64,000 nt of DNA from Xiphias gladius. Lineage: Eukaryota > Chordata > Actinopteri > Istiophoriformes > Xiphiidae. Both the position numbers and the translations under genes were made by a program. The DNA lies in the NCBI RefSeq assembly GCF_016859285.1, contig NC_053413.1, positions 19,053,501 through 19,117,500 of the forward strand, read 5' to 3'. The notes beneath the pieces were generated by a model that worked only from the letters and a program-made list of their open reading frames with translations, ran no database searches and was not told the origin of the DNA. Of this stretch, positions 11,601 to 24,500 are shown piece by piece (position 1 is the stretch's first letter; each line of letters starts with the position of its first letter).

Positions 11601-14244
11601 AAGACACTTCCAGTCTCTCGAACTCTACTTGGCTAGATGCGGACGTTGAATTGGGCTGCGACTGATAACCTTTCACAATAAAACAAGTACAGATAAGAAC
11701 ACAGATTGAGAACGGCTGCTTATATATAACTGCTAAGGAACTGTACCAGTAGTGGATGCTATAGTAACAAAATGTTCAAGTGAAACCCGCTTTCTTCTAA
11801 ATTCAATTCTGTTCAACAAAAAATTTTGTTTTATTTCATACAAGGACCCTGGTTGTTTCAAACAAGATTACTTTTACATTTGGTGTGCCATTTAATTCAA
11901 GTTAAATGTATTTCATTTTCATGCAGTTACAACCTTTTTGAAATTAAATATAGTTAATTTTATCATTTTAATTATGGTTATTCATTTTCAATGTGTTGTT
12001 TATTGATATCTTATAGTTTTCAATAAACCTTTATACCACCACCCCTCTTAACTGTATTTAGCCAATTCAATAAGATCTGACTCAGTGTGTGCCAAATTTC
12101 CCACCTGTCGGGCAAAATACATAATATATAACCCAGTGTATGTTGGTTTTAATGCCAGAGCACATTTCAAAAGGAGCAAGTAGTACATGAGCTGCTCTGA
12201 GAGGTGTATCCAATGACCATACAGCTGTTGAATCCTTGTCAAGATCCATTTTCTTCAAGGGTCATTACTAGGGCTCCGTCACAGTCACTAGGCAACAGGG
12301 AGACCTTTTCGGACATATATTGCATACATTACACTGAGGATGACAAGGGGTTAATGTGGCAATAACACTCATTAGGTTGGTCTGGGTTTTATAGTATGTA
12401 TACTGTACTTATTTTCATTGTTCCCCTCACCTGCATCTGTGAAGACAGTGGTTGTTGGAATAATGCAACAGAGACAGAACTCATTCAGTTTTGACAGGAT
12501 GTTTGCAAAAGTTAAAACTTGTATGTGAATTTCACATAGCAATTTTTTTTCACTTTAAACTTTAGCTGTTTGTTTTTTTTAACAGATGCAATGCAACAGT
12601 GGATTGTTGACACAAAAACACACCTGATTGTTCCAGCTGTGTGTCCATTGAGGGTGAATGATCGTTCAACCTTTGATCTGGCCATCAAACGCAGGGACAG
12701 GCCATCACCAATAGACATTAATTACTCGTGAAGATAAAGGAGAGGTGAGGACTAACTTGGGGGGATTAGAAAATAGCCTCTTGCACTAAATTAATCACAA
12801 TGCTTAAACAATCCCATTTTTACTCGTGGTGAGTTCAGATCCCATCCAGTAAATCTGCATATTTAAATCATATGTTGGCTCTCTACTAAATATATTATGA
12901 ATAAAAATCACTGTAATATCAAACATCATCATATTTCTAAACTCTCTTCATTTTCTGGATGTTGATAATCTGACATTTCACTCTCATTTTATTGAGTAGT
13001 TCATCCTAACATGGTGTCAGTTTTGGGGCTTTTTGATTGTCTAATATGTCCCAGTAGCACGCCACGATTCAAGACAACAACTACGCAATCAGACAGAAAA
13101 ACAAGCTCATTAGAGGTCTCCCCTAGACTTTGGAACGACACACACTTCGTCAGTCCCCACACCATTGTCACCACAGTAACACACCCATGTAATTAAGACA
13201 CAGAGGGTACCAGGGAGCTTGCCTTTTCCCCAGCTAAATACTCATTAGAGGCACCTTTAAGGGTAATGTCACCCTGTGTTGCAAACCTGAGGGAAATGAG
13301 CTGACAAAACAGAGAGCTACATGAACTGACATCTGAATCCTGCTGCACCAAGACCCCGAAGAAGACAGGGCAAAAAGTATCAAGCTGTATCATGCACAAG
13401 TTTAACTAATGATTTTTGCAACAGCATGGTTCCAGATCAAAGAGGCTAAATAAGCTGGGTGAGTGTTAGGTCAGCAGGGCAAACAAATGAAAATCTTTTG
13501 ATTAGAACCAGGCATCTTACACACCACAGACAACCACTTCCCAGCAGACCAAAGCAACTAATTAGTGTTATTTAGGCAGATTCAGAAAACTACAATTTTC
13601 GTGAAAAATGTAACACATGTTGTTTTGGAGACTCAACAGACTGTGCAACAATCTGAGACTTTGCAGACTGTGGAACAACTTACAGTATACGCCAGAAACA
13701 AAACACTTGCAATGGGTGTTGATTTAAAAAAGCAAGACCAAATTCAGTAAATCCGGGGCTGAAATATGAATTTCTTTTTTTCCCCCTTCCCTTGAAATAT
13801 GAGTAAAAACACAGGAAGACTCAAATATATACAGCCCCAGTGGGACAAATTACGCTCATATTCAACTGTCGTGCAATAGCAATGTCCATAACAGTCATAT
13901 GAAACAACTTTGCAACATGTTGCAGATACAAGCTAGAGCCAAAACAATCGGTCAACTAACTGATTAGTCAACCTAAAAAAATGAATCAGAAAAATGAATC
14001 AACAATTTTTTGGATAATCGATTAACTGTTTTAGCCAAGTTTCAAGCAAAAATCTCAAACGTATGCTAGTTCCAGATTCTCCAATATGAGAATTTGCCCA
14101 GGACACGGAGTTTGCTCATAGCATACCTATTGTTTCTGTAAATTTTTCAGTACCAATGTTTTTCCACTGGTTATGCAGACAATAACTGCTAGTGGAAACT
14201 ATATTACCAGGTGCAGTTAAGATTTGACTCCACTCTTCCTTCAC
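8668..14244. other. probable intron of the unidentified gene; simple repeats and AT-rich DNA
   Basis: Contains a GGT-rich simple repeat near 9061-9115 and several A+T-rich stretches. A block at 11470-11680 has higher GC than its surroundings and a 70 residue minus-strand open frame that I cannot assign. About 13010-13560 has the even, motif-rich texture often seen in conserved non-coding elements, but I have no alignment. No convincing exon was found. Confidence 0.4.
13930..14100. repeat. 'attaatcg' repeat family C, partial copy
   Basis: Contains the family's typical phrases: 'caatcggtcaactaactgattagtca', 'ggataatcgattaact' and 'tttcaagcaaaaat'. Related copies lie at about 50.3-50.8, 51.9-52.2, 54.65-54.78 and 63.5-64.0 kb. 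Confidence 0.6.
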
Positions 14245-14280
14245 CTGCATCTTTTCCTCGCTCAGTAGGTCGTCCTCCCG
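14245..14280 (-). CDS. candidate 36 nt microexon of the unidentified gene
   Basis: On the minus strand an excellent acceptor (pyrimidine-rich tract ending CTCACAG at 14281-14287) is followed by 36 nt and then CAG|GTGAAG (donor GT at 14244-14243). Its length is a multiple of three, so it can be skipped or included without shifting the frame. In phase 1, the phase set by the exon at 17701-17962, it reads AGGRPTERGKDA; in phase 0 it would read REDDLLSEEKMQ. Both are open. It may be an alternatively spliced cassette, or a chance pair of splice-like sites. Confidence 0.35.
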
Positions 14281-14689
14281 CTGTGAGGCAGAGATGAAAG
14301 GATGAGATGTGAAGATGAAGGAATAGATGGAACACATATGGGGCACACATGTTGGATCCAGTATCACTTTAAATTGACATCAATTACTTATGACATGTGT
14401 CACAGCTCCATCGCATGGCTTTGGATGTGTAATGGGTTATTCTGTATTGTTTTGTTGTCTCACAGCTCGGTTGTGGTTCTTGGTTCTGATAAAGTAAAGT
14501 GCTTTTGTATTAACTTGAAAGAGGATATTGTTTTCATTAATTTTCTTGCAGACGGATAGTGGTTTGTGAGAATAAACTGTGCAAAATAAAGTATTTTGTT
14601 CATTAAAGTTTAACAATTTGATGTGCAATGCCCCACCAATTCATACACACACACACACACACCAAACACTATTTATCAAGGAGTTTACA

Positions 14690-15560
14690 ATTAAGGATCC
14701 TTTAAACTTTGAATTTGTAGCTGCATTTTACACACTCAAATAATTTAGTCAGTTTTAAATCAGATTATAGCCACTGATCAACACATTTTCTAAAAGGCAT
14801 GTTATACTATTAAAATTTAAACGCATTAATCTTTCATTGATTTTTGTATCCTCTGTACTGTATTATCTTTTTCCAGTCCCATCAAATCAACCGTAGTATT
14901 CAATTACATATTAGATTTCCAGCCTATAGGACAGCTGATCCCTCTTAATTTATTAATGAAGCATGCATCATCATATAGCAGTACATACATTAGTCTGCCA
15001 TTGCCAAAAACATTAAACACCTCTTACATTACTAACAATATGAACACTTTTGTGGAGGGCTGTTCACACAATGTTTCTTTCAGCGCCTGATGCAAATTTA
15101 TACATGATGATTTAATAGTATAGTATTGATAAGCATACAAATATTTAATAACAGCTATAACTCCTCCTTTCGGCACCTGTAAGTGGACAGATAATAATTG
15201 ACAATATAGTAAACACAGCTGTAATAAAATAAAATGTCCTTCTGTTTGCTCAACACTATATTAGATTGTGTTAAAACCTTAAAAGCATTTATTAGATGAA
15301 TTACCTTTCAGCAGGCTTAAAAAAAACTTCTAAAAAAAAGCCTGATCTCTCGTCATTTACTTATTAATTTTTAATTAGCATGTCCTCGGATAACATTTGC
15401 TGCTTCCAGCTTCTCAAAAGTGTGGATCTAATGCTTTTCTTTGTCATATACCATTGTAAAGTGAATGCCTTTGGGGTCCTTTTGGACTGCTGGTTGGAAA
15501 GTGTTAGTTGCAGCTCTATTACGCATGTTTAAGGAAACTAAAATAACTCCCGATGATTTT
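14690..15560. other. AT-rich block, candidate conserved non-coding DNA
   Basis: Dense in TAAT/ATTA homeodomain-like cores (for example 'ttattaattttaattagc'-type runs near 15360) without simple-repeat periodicity and without matches to the repeat families in this window. Judged by texture only. Confidence 0.25.
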
Positions 15561-16354
15561 TAACTACAAGCCTACATATATTTTATGATCATTCCCCTAA
15601 AAAATGTGTGTCACTTCAGTCTCAAACACAACCTTACTCCACTGTTTCTCATCCAAATGTGCTATCTATTAAAATATTATCCAGTATGATTAATATACGC
15701 TTCAACAGACTCCAGCTTCTTGAACACCACTGGAACTGTTTGACATTGAAGGGTCCCAACCAGATAAGCTGATCAGGAGGTAGGTGTCTGTGTGTCGTTC
15801 CTCAGGAGGGAGCAGGTGAGTGTACAGTCAGCTGACAGTCAGGGAGGAGACTGCTCAACACACATGAACGTCACTCGGGATGAGGGAGGAAACTCAACGG
15901 GAGTTTACACTGTCGTATGGTCATGGAAACACCACAGTACAGTTGGTATTTTAGGAGTCAGCCAGGGACAAGTATTTTCCTCTGGGACAGATATGAAGGG
16001 AGTTGGAACGAGAGGTGGCAGCAGCAGACACTTGAAGATAATAAGGATGAACTGGAGGAAGTACTGAGTAACACAAAGGACAAAACTGTAAGAAAAAATT
16101 AAACAAGTTTAACAGTAGTTACAATAAGGTCATTTTCACCAGCTGCATCACAGTTTTAAACCGAACCGCGCTCATTTACTGTACTCAGATTCACTGAACT
16201 GTAAACTACTAAAAAGACTTTTTATCTCCCATAAAGGACTGTGCGAAATTGCAGTTTCATTTGTTAACTTGTGTTGACTTGCCTGGAAAAATACCAAGTG
16301 TAGGTGAAACGGTGGTGATACAATAAAAGCATTAAAGCTAAGTGTGCTTAGCTT

Positions 16355-16395
16355 TCATTTTCCATTAAAAAAAAAAAAAAAAGAAGAAGAAGAAA
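16355..16395 (+). repeat. A-rich simple repeat
   Basis: Long poly-A run at about 16367-16382 grading into 'agaagaagaag'. Confidence 0.8.
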
Positions 16396-16839
16396 AAACA
16401 AAATGCTCCATAAATGAACAGGACTGTTATTTTTTATCGCTTCAGTGGTGGCACCACCTCAGACATCAAAGAGATGCTCTGGTAGTGGAGATATGCTACA
16501 TGAAAGAGCTCAGAATTCATTCAGTGAATACCTTTTTTTTTCAGCAGCATATTCACAGTAATCCTCTGAAGTGACCAGTTGCTCTCATCTCCAGATAAAT
16601 CCATGGACTGAACCAGAGAGATGTGCAGTATGAAGTAACACAACAGCTGTATTCGAGGCCAGGATGCTCCCCAAACACTGAGAAGTGGCAGTCTCATAAG
16701 AGAAGAAAGTAAACTTTGATTGCCATCCACTAACCCCTATACTCCCACTCTGAGTCAAAAAGGGTGCGATATACTGTATGACACTGCAGATAGTGATCAA
16801 TGCAAACAAGTACAAAGGCAAACATGAGTAGACACTGCA

Positions 16840-17590
16840 TGTCGGTGCTGTACAGTAACTAAGTACCCAGGTACTGTACTTAAGTACAATTTCAGATACC
16901 ACAGTTTAAGTGTACTTGCAGTACAGAAGTATTAGTATACAACAAAATGTACTTAGTGTATCAAAAGTAAAACCAGTCATCAAGCAACAAAATGGCCCCT
17001 CTCGGTGTTATAATTTTAATGGTTTACAACTGATCTATTATTAACAGAACTGTTAACTATAATTTATAAACCCTTTTATAAAGGGTGCCTTATGGTATGT
17101 AAGATTATCAGTGCAGGGCTTTCAAATATTCCATTTTATGCTACTTTATACTCCACTTCAGTACTTTTCACAGGCAAACATTATACTTTTTACCCCACTA
17201 CACCTATTTCACATCTTGGGTCACAGTATAAATTTCATTGCGGATTAAGATTATCCATACAGAATAAAAAATCAACTCATACATGATTAGATATTGTTAT
17301 AGATAAGGCCTCCCAGTACAGTACATAGAGTAGTTGAAATCGGACCCACCTTCACCAGCTGCAATATTAGCGATGCTCACACATTACAGCCCAGTAATAT
17401 AATACTGTCTGTAGCCTATTACTCTGAAATGGGCCGTACTTTATAATGTGTATTTTTACTTTTGGGGCACTCTGAAGTATATTTTGAGGGTTATACTTTT
17501 GTCAAAGTAAATTTTGAATGCTGGGCTTTTACTTGTGAGCGTCTCTAAACAGGTATTGCAACTTTTACCTGACTTTTTACTTGGTTACTA
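16840..17590 (+). repeat. 'aagtac' MITE-like family A, copy 1 (near full length)
   Basis: Shows the ordered landmarks of the family: 'agtaactaagtac' with 'tgtacttaagtacaatt', then 'ttttatgctactttatactccacttcagtacttt', an interior with 'cttcaccagctgcaatatta', then 'ggcactctgaagtat...gtcaaagtaaattttgaatgctgggcttttacttg'. Both ends are rich in 'agtac/gtact', giving weak terminal inverted similarity. Common in teleost genomes. No coding capacity. Confidence 0.75.
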
Positions 17591-17679
17591 TGCGGATATA
17601 TTGCTTTTCTGTTGCAAAGAGCTTGAACTTGAACTGTGACACAGCTCGAAATAGTAGGGAGACCTTTTCTTACTCTACA

Positions 17680-18600
17680 TGCCGTAAGTCCCCAACTCAC
17701 CGCTCTGCGGACCTTCACACGTCTTTTTCCTCGAAGTTTGTCTGTCTCCGTCGGAGTCCTGTCGGCTCAGGACCTCGGACAGCGACTGGCGGGAACTCTG
17801 CCGCCCGGCCTGGGTGGTAACGTTGAACCGGGCGCTCCTCTTCCTGGCCCGGTCCGACTCCGGGGCGGACTGGCTCCTCTCCGGGTCATGGGTCTCCGGC
17901 TCTGAACCCACTTTCACCAACGCGTTTCTCGTCCTTGTCAAAGCAGAGGTCACCGAGCCCATTGCCAAAAGTTTGAAACAAAAAAAACAAAAAAACGGTT
18001 GAAAACCTCAGTCGGAATCGGTTTCTCTGAGTTTACATTTCGTTTTACTCAAAACCGGTTGAAACTTGACTCCATTTTTGTTCTACTCGCCTCGGTAAAC
18101 GGTGCTCTGGAAACTCATCTTTCATTCACCGACAGTTAGCTTAACTTAGTTTTTTTTGTTTTTTGGCGAAGGCAACCGACACCGTGATGCGAAAATTGAC
18201 TGAAGAACCGGAAAAACGAAGCGGAGAGGGATCCCGCCGGTTCGTCTCCCTCCGTTTGTGTTTCCACCGACGGACACGTCACATGGAGAAAGTTGCTCTG
18301 TCGACAGACACGCCGATCTCTGGGGGGGGCAAAGCCAGCGAAAACAAGCGGCATTAATTAGGCTCACCGACGGGTGTCCCGGGTTATTCAAATGAGCAGA
18401 AACCCTATACTGCGCTGCGCCGATTTAAACGCACCTGAATGTTGTTCGCGAGAAGCGATAAAAAGCACCGACCGATATCAACGTTCCCTGCCCCTTGCCT
18501 GACCTGCCAGGAGGGGACAGCTCGGCTGGTATCGATCACCGACAGATGGCAGTCAAACACAGCAGGTGCGGCAGTAAGCGCACTGTAGGCCTGGAGGTTT
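17680..18600 (-). promoter_or_regulatory. CpG-rich block, likely promoter of the unidentified minus-strand gene
   Basis: CpG dinucleotides are clearly enriched compared with the flanking AT-rich DNA, for example around 17710-17940 and 18170-18560. The block begins inside the candidate first coding exon and continues upstream of its ATG (17962). I see no TATA element that I would rely on. A CpG-island promoter driving transcription to the left is an inference. Confidence 0.5.
17701..17962 (-). CDS. first coding exon of an unidentified gene, possible N-myristoylated protein
   Basis: An ATG at 17962-17960 (context GGCAATGG, G at -3 and +4) opens an 87 codon frame ending AGC G|GTGAGT (donor 17700-17695), a strong donor. 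The peptide starts MGSVTSALTRTRNALVKVGS and continues with Ser/Arg-rich, low-complexity residues (ARKRSAR; SSRQSLSEVLSRQDSDGD). Gly2 with Ser6 fits the N-myristoylation consensus, and the nearby basic cluster would suit membrane attachment. GC-rich codon use in a CpG block and a clean donor support a genuine exon 1. It exits in phase 1, which fits the candidate exons at 14245-14280 and 8572-8667. I do not recognise the protein; it could also be a non-coding first exon that happens to be open. Confidence 0.5.
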
Positions 18601-18739
18601 TCTTGGATTTGAGAGTGTTTTTTTTTTTTATCAGGACTGCATGCAGCTGTTTGCAAAAGGTGGGGCAGTGAAAACGAGTGTTTCCTTTTATTTCATGAGC
18701 TCAAAAACAGAACAAAAGGAACCCAGCGATTGGAGCATG

Positions 18740-19085
18740 TGTAAAAGTCCCTATTAAGTCGATAATTAATAGGGAGTTTTGCCAGTTTGCCAGGTGTTAA
18801 GCACTGGGGGTTTAAATGTTATTCTCTGGCAGCCAGTGGCACAGATAGAGGGAGGAATGGATTCCCCGAAATATCGGCAAATCAAGAAACTAAAGCTGAA
18901 CAGAGGCCGGCTTCTACAGCAGTACAATGGTCCAAAGCAGATGATCTGGAATGATCTCAAAATCCACCATCGGCTGCGTCGAGAAACACAACCTGAGGCT
19001 TTTGGAACGGCCCTCACAGTCTCCTGACCTGAACATCTTTGAAAATCCCAGAGGGTGGCCAGACTTTTGCATACAGCTTTATTAA
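18740..19085 (+). mobile_element. decayed DNA-transposon fragment (DDE transposase remnant)
   Basis: The plus strand holds an open piece with 'PKQMIWNDLKIHHRLRRET' near 18930-18980 and, in another frame at about 19005-19049, E-R-P-S-Q-S-P-D-L-N-I-F-E-N. The latter resembles the 'P-Q-S-P-D-L-N-P-I-E' block around the second catalytic Asp of Tc1/mariner transposases. Frames are broken, so no active enzyme is encoded. The superfamily is inferred from this one motif. Confidence 0.5.
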
Positions 19086-19489
19086 GCTAATGATCTATTA
19101 TATCTTTCATATTTTCTCTAAAGCCCAGGGATATCCCTCCTCCTTAAATAGATTCTGATCAAATTTGCTTCTCTTATTTTCTTTACTGCCGCATTAGATC
19201 TCATTCCGCAGCCTCAGTGTTTACACATCTTGAAAAAGTGACCTTTGACCTGTGACAGATCAATTGTTTTTGTGACGATAAAATTTAACTTTGGTAAGGT
19301 TGTTACACTGAAGAAGAAAGTATTCCTACCATTTACTTGGCTGTGAAATCCAAATCTGAAAAGCAACTGTAGCTGTCAAATAAATGTAGTGAAATAAGAC
19401 CTGCAATATTTGCCTAATAGGTGTACATGCAGGCTACATGCATCACTAAGCTTATTACACTCAATGTCTACCTAATATTTCATTTTTGT

Positions 19490-20102
19490 CCTTAATTCAG
19501 AAAAACAATTCAGACCCTTTACTTGAGCAAAAGTTGCAATACAACAATGGTACAATAATAGTATAATACTGGTATATAATAGTAACAATAGTAGAACAAT
19601 GATATAACTGAATAAAACTACTCAATTACAACTAAAAGTACTGCATTCAACGTCTTATTTAAATAAAAGTGCAGAAGTAGTGTCTGTAAAATGTATTTGA
19701 AAGCATCAGAAGTAAAAAGCTCTCAATAGGCAGCAGAATGGCCCGTTTCAAAATTATATTATTATGTATTATAGGATTTGATTGTTATAATGTATAAACA
19801 TCTAACAGGCACTGTCATGTTGTAGCTTTTTGAGATGAAGCTAATTTGAACAACTTTATATAACTTTAATCCATAACATTATTATTATATTTGAAAGCAT
19901 ATCATGTTTTACATGTGAAGTCAGTAAAGTAACTAGTGATTATAACTGGTATTTCCTTATAAAAAGTAGTGGAGTTCAGGTATACAGTAGCGTAAAATGG
20001 GAATACTCAAGTAAAGTACAAGTACCCTAAACACTGCACATAAGTACAGTACGTCAGTAAATGTATAAAAGATTCAAAAGCTTAGTTACGTTCCACCACT
20101 GC
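19490..20102 (-). repeat. 'aagtac' MITE-like family A, copy 2
   Basis: Reverse orientation compared with the 16.8 kb copy. It starts with 'cagaccctttacttgagcaaaagttgcaata' and ends with 'gtacagtacgtcagtaaatg...cttagttacgttccaccactg'. Interior landmarks 'gtagcttttt' with 'gagatgaagctaatttgaacaact' and 'aaaatgggaatactcaagtaaagtacaagtacc' are present. Confidence 0.75.
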
Positions 20103-21181
20103 GCATCAGATCTCATTACGCAACGTTAGTGTTCATACAACGTTGGGATTTTGAACACATGGCCTGTGGCAGATCATTATTTCGTAAAGATGAAATAACA
20201 TTTTGTTACGCTTGTTACAGTTGAGACTGTATTTACCTAACATATTGTTGGCTGTTCTCAAGGTCAGTTTAGTAGCAGCTCTGGAGCTCTCAATCGTGTC
20301 ACACGATCTTCATCAGCAGACAGAGTACGCCCAGTTGTCACAGGATTGTGGATTTTCAAGAGTACTTTAAGGGCCCCTCTTCCGTACTGGCCTAAAAGTT
20401 GAGCTTCAAAGTGCATTCTCGACACTGGAAACAACAGGTGACAAAACCATCTCACCTCGAGGTGCATTTAGTGGCTGTAATTAAAACTTAACACAGTTTG
20501 TATTTGTGTTTTACGTAATGTTGTCATCTGTCCATATTGTAATCATGCAACTGTTACATGTGACTATACCACATGTACGACACCTATCGCATGTCGGTCC
20601 ATCCTGGTGGAGGGATCCCTTCCCTGTTGCCGTTGTCCCCCTTTTCCCTGATAAAATGTGTAATTCTGATATAACTGACTTAACTTGGTTCTCTTACTCC
20701 TCCTTGCTAATAGTTTGGGATAGTCAAGGATAACCTCCCTATGGAAAGCAGCGATAGAAAAAGAATTTACACACATGACTTTTGTTATTATTACTTGCCA
20801 GTCAAAGTTTAATACAAGTCAACTTATCTTCCTGTCAGTGAGGAAAATGTTTTATTGTTTTACCTTTTTGCCTGAATCCAAGCCTTTACACCAATGAAAT
20901 GCATGTTTAATCTGGTATTCAGGGTTTGGCTTCTGTTTTCAAAACAATCATTACAATAATATTACGTACGACTTTTACCTTATTGAGAGCGATTAAAGAC
21001 CAATTGCACAGTTTAATTACTTGCAAGTGAAGACACGTTTACACTTCAGGCAATACATAAAATTACAACTATTTCCCTTTTTTTAAATTCGAGGAATGAT
21101 CTTACCTAGTGCTACTTCATCACCTTAATGTGTTGCAAAGCATTACACCTCGTGCACAGGATTGAGTTTCAGTTTTAATGG

Positions 21182-21187
21182 TTTATT
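21182..21187 (-). terminator. vim: probable vim poly(A) signal
   Basis: TTTATT on the plus strand is AATAAA on the minus strand. It lies about 370 nt downstream of the vim stop codon, a normal 3' UTR length. Confidence 0.6.
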
Positions 21188-21554
21188 GCTTCTTACAGGC
21201 AATTGTGACATCGTTAGCATACAGATTTCCTGGAGTGTGCATGCTATATCAATCAAAAATACTACTTTGGTTACAAAGAAATATTTTTGTAAACCTCAGT
21301 GAGGATTTCTATGTTGTGCTGATTTCATTATTGTGTCTAAACAAAATGTGACAGAGGATAAGACTCTCAGCAGAGGAGGAAGCAAAATACAGTCTGTGTC
21401 AACTAACAGGCTTACTGGATAATCACATATAAAGGCACTTTTCGAAGCTGTTTGTTTTTTGTGTGTTGTTGGCTTGTTTGCTTGCTCGTAGCCCCAGTGA
21501 ATCGTGTTGCTTCGTATTGCTTTTGTTGGTTGTTTGGCAAAGACAAAAACATTA

Positions 21555-24500
21555 TCACTCCATGTCATCGTGGTTCTGGGTTGACTCGTTGATCACCTGG
21601 AAAAGGATGTAGAGGGCAGAGAAAGGGGGACAAGCAGGAGTTGCGTTTGAGCTCAGATGAAAGAAAATTGCCTCAATGATTGAAAATCACTTCAAGTGGA
21701 TTCTACCTGACCATCCCTGGTCTCAATGGTCTTGATGAGAACCTTCTTAGTTGTTGTGGTTTCAACATGAGGTTTCGATTCAATCATTGTTTCTGAGGAG
21801 GGAAAAACGATGTGTTAAAGTATCAACTGGCAATAAACAGTAATAACCAATAGTAACATTCAGCACGGAGAGAGTGATCGTACCTCTCAGGTTGAGAGAT
21901 GAGAAGTTTGGCAGTGGAGTGGAGATTCTGAAAATGGAGAAAGTACAGTCCACAAATCAGCATATGTGTATTTGTTGCATGTAATGAATGTTCATATGCG
22001 TAGCCGATTTCAGCCAGACATTGGAACTGTTAGCTTTTTGAGGATACAAGGTCTTCATCCACCACCTGCTCTCCTCTCCTTCCAGCAGCTTCCTGTAGGT
22101 GGCGATCTCAATGTCAAGGGCCATCTTGACATTTAGGAGGTCCTGGTACTCCCGCAGGTGACGGGCCATCTCGTCCTTCATGTTGTGAATGTCCTCCTCC
22201 AGACGGCCGATGGTGTCCTGGTAACCGTTCGTGTCCAGGGAGAAATTCTCCTCCATCTCTCTCATCTGGCGCTCCATGGACTCATTCTGGGACGGCAGCC
22301 AAGAGGGAACAATACGACACTCAGGCGGCGAAAATAACTTGTTTGAAATAAAAATAAAATGCAAGGATGATTTTTTTGCTCTGTGACCTGTGAAAATAAA
22401 CTCCCTGGGCATTTTCCTCTTGCTGTATGATAACTCAAACTCATGCAGTCTATTTTTGTGAACTTTATGTGGCCAGATTGTTTGGATATATGGATTTTGC
22501 CCTGTTATCATGTATACTACAATGTAAGCCTAAAGTTGCATACTCACAGTTCCTTTGAGGGCGTCCACCTCACAGGTAAGCGCCTGAACTTGGCGTCTAT
22601 AGTCATTGGCCTCCTGCTTGGCCACTCTCAAAGCATCAGTGTGCCTGGCTGCAGCTTCGGTGAGGTCAACAAACTGTCGGAGCGACAAACAGAAAGACAG
22701 AGATAGATGGAGAGAAGGAAAGGTAGCTGAGGAATCAACTTCAGGCTGAGGGAGAGCGTGAAGCATGCAAATTATGAAAGATGTGGCCACAAAGGAGACT
22801 TGCAGGCATTACACTGCAGCTTGGTGGTTGAGCAGTTTTAAGGCGTTGCTGTGTTCACTGAAATACTTGTTACTGCCCTTTGTGCCGATGTTCAAAGGTA
22901 ATACAAAAAGAAAGATTCTTCTTTGCCGCATTTCGTTATATTATTTTTGGCGGATTATTTCATTCCTTTTCAAAAAGAAACAGTACTTGCATTTAATTTA
23001 AACTTGTGCTAGCTGATTTTTTAGCCACATGGGAAAATGGAAACATGCTGTAAAGACAACAGACATATTATCAATTTTTAAGTTAATATGTACTAGTTAA
23101 TATGTAATAACTTGTTAGAAAACAGTTGCCTATTTACAGAGCAACATTATCATTCATTTGGAGCCATTTTTCTGGCCACCAGATGCGTGTAAGTCCAATA
23201 TTCACTCTTCCTTAGCTTTTTTTGGTCTCCACCAACTCCTGAAGGAAACATCTGGCTCTTTAGCTGCTAAACACTCCTCTAAGTTCACAACCTTGTTGCG
23301 GACATTGTCTGTCTGCTCTTTGGTGTAATAGATCTTTTTTTTTTTGACTGAAAACAGCTGCCTTCTGTAGCCCAAAAACCACACTGATGTGAGTAGTGAG
23401 ACTGAACCAAAACATTAAAGTTCAGAAACGAAAACAATGAGCTGAAAGACCCTACAATGCACCGTAGAGCTTAGGAGAACTGGAGGGTCGGGTGATAATT
23501 CTCTATACGTTCATCACAACAAGACTTTCATATAGAGGTGGTCATGATTCAATTAAAAATACTGATTATAGCTGCTTTAAATTGTATTGATCTGCAGAAC
23601 ATTCATGCTGTAGCCCCTTTGGAAAGTTTCTTTCAAGTTTCTTTTACATTTTTTAAATTGCAAGGGTTAAATGCTCGATCGTGGAAAATCCTAACCTTGG
23701 ATTTGTACCATTCCTCAGACTCCTGGATGTTTTTGGAGGCCAGGTTCTCATACTGTAGACGGACGTCCCTCAGAGCAGCTGTCAGATCAGGCTTAGCTAT
23801 GTCCATGTCCACCTGCACATGCTGCTGCTGCTGGATCTGGTTCTGCATCTCCAGCATTTCCTGCAATAGAATTAATAGAGCAAAGTATGTACAAATAAGA
23901 CAGTTTCCTTCTGTATACTTTTCTATGACTTTCCTGGCTGCATTGGAAAACCTCTGGTGCACTGAACCCTACAAATTTGGTACTTGAGCAGATTAACAAA
24001 TACTTCACATTATTCTGACATATTTTTAGAAGAGTTTAAAGTTAGCTAATCAGGCCGTACATGCGCAGTGTTTCCCCCTGAGACTGAGCCAGCTCTAGCC
24101 ACAATAAAAGGAAGCTTACCTCATCATGCAGCTTTTTGAGGAAGTTGATTTCCTCCTGGAGTGACTCCACCTTCCGTTCCAGGTCCAGTCTGGCAAGGGC
24201 AGCGTTGTCCACATCCTGTGCCATGACACTGACTCTTAATAAGGTCACTTGTGAAGGTGACATGAATTGCAAGCATTATGTGTCTGCTGACACATAGAAA
24301 AAAAATGCTCTTTCACATGCTATAAAGAGCACTCACACAATGCCCATGTACACATAATGACCCATTGTGTGGTGTGTCGAGGTCACAAACCTATTGCATC
24401 CAGTAAAAATCACCTGTGGGCGCATGGCAAGTGCCATTGCAGATGTTTGTAACAGTTGATTAAGTGTTTTCTCAAGATTTCCGTCTGTTGAATACAGTGA

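Noticed and set aside
11464-11676. 70 codon minus-strand frame (QPNSTSASSQVEFERLEVSLLR...)
   Set aside because: Composition is less random than in its neighbours, but there is no start with support, no matching splice pair and no family recognised. It may be part of an unlisted transposon.
18136-18391. Minus- and plus-strand frames upstream of the CpG-rich first exon
   Set aside because: Overlapping frames on both strands in GC-rich DNA, none with splice borders in phase with the exon at 17701-17962. Treated as 5' UTR or promoter sequence.
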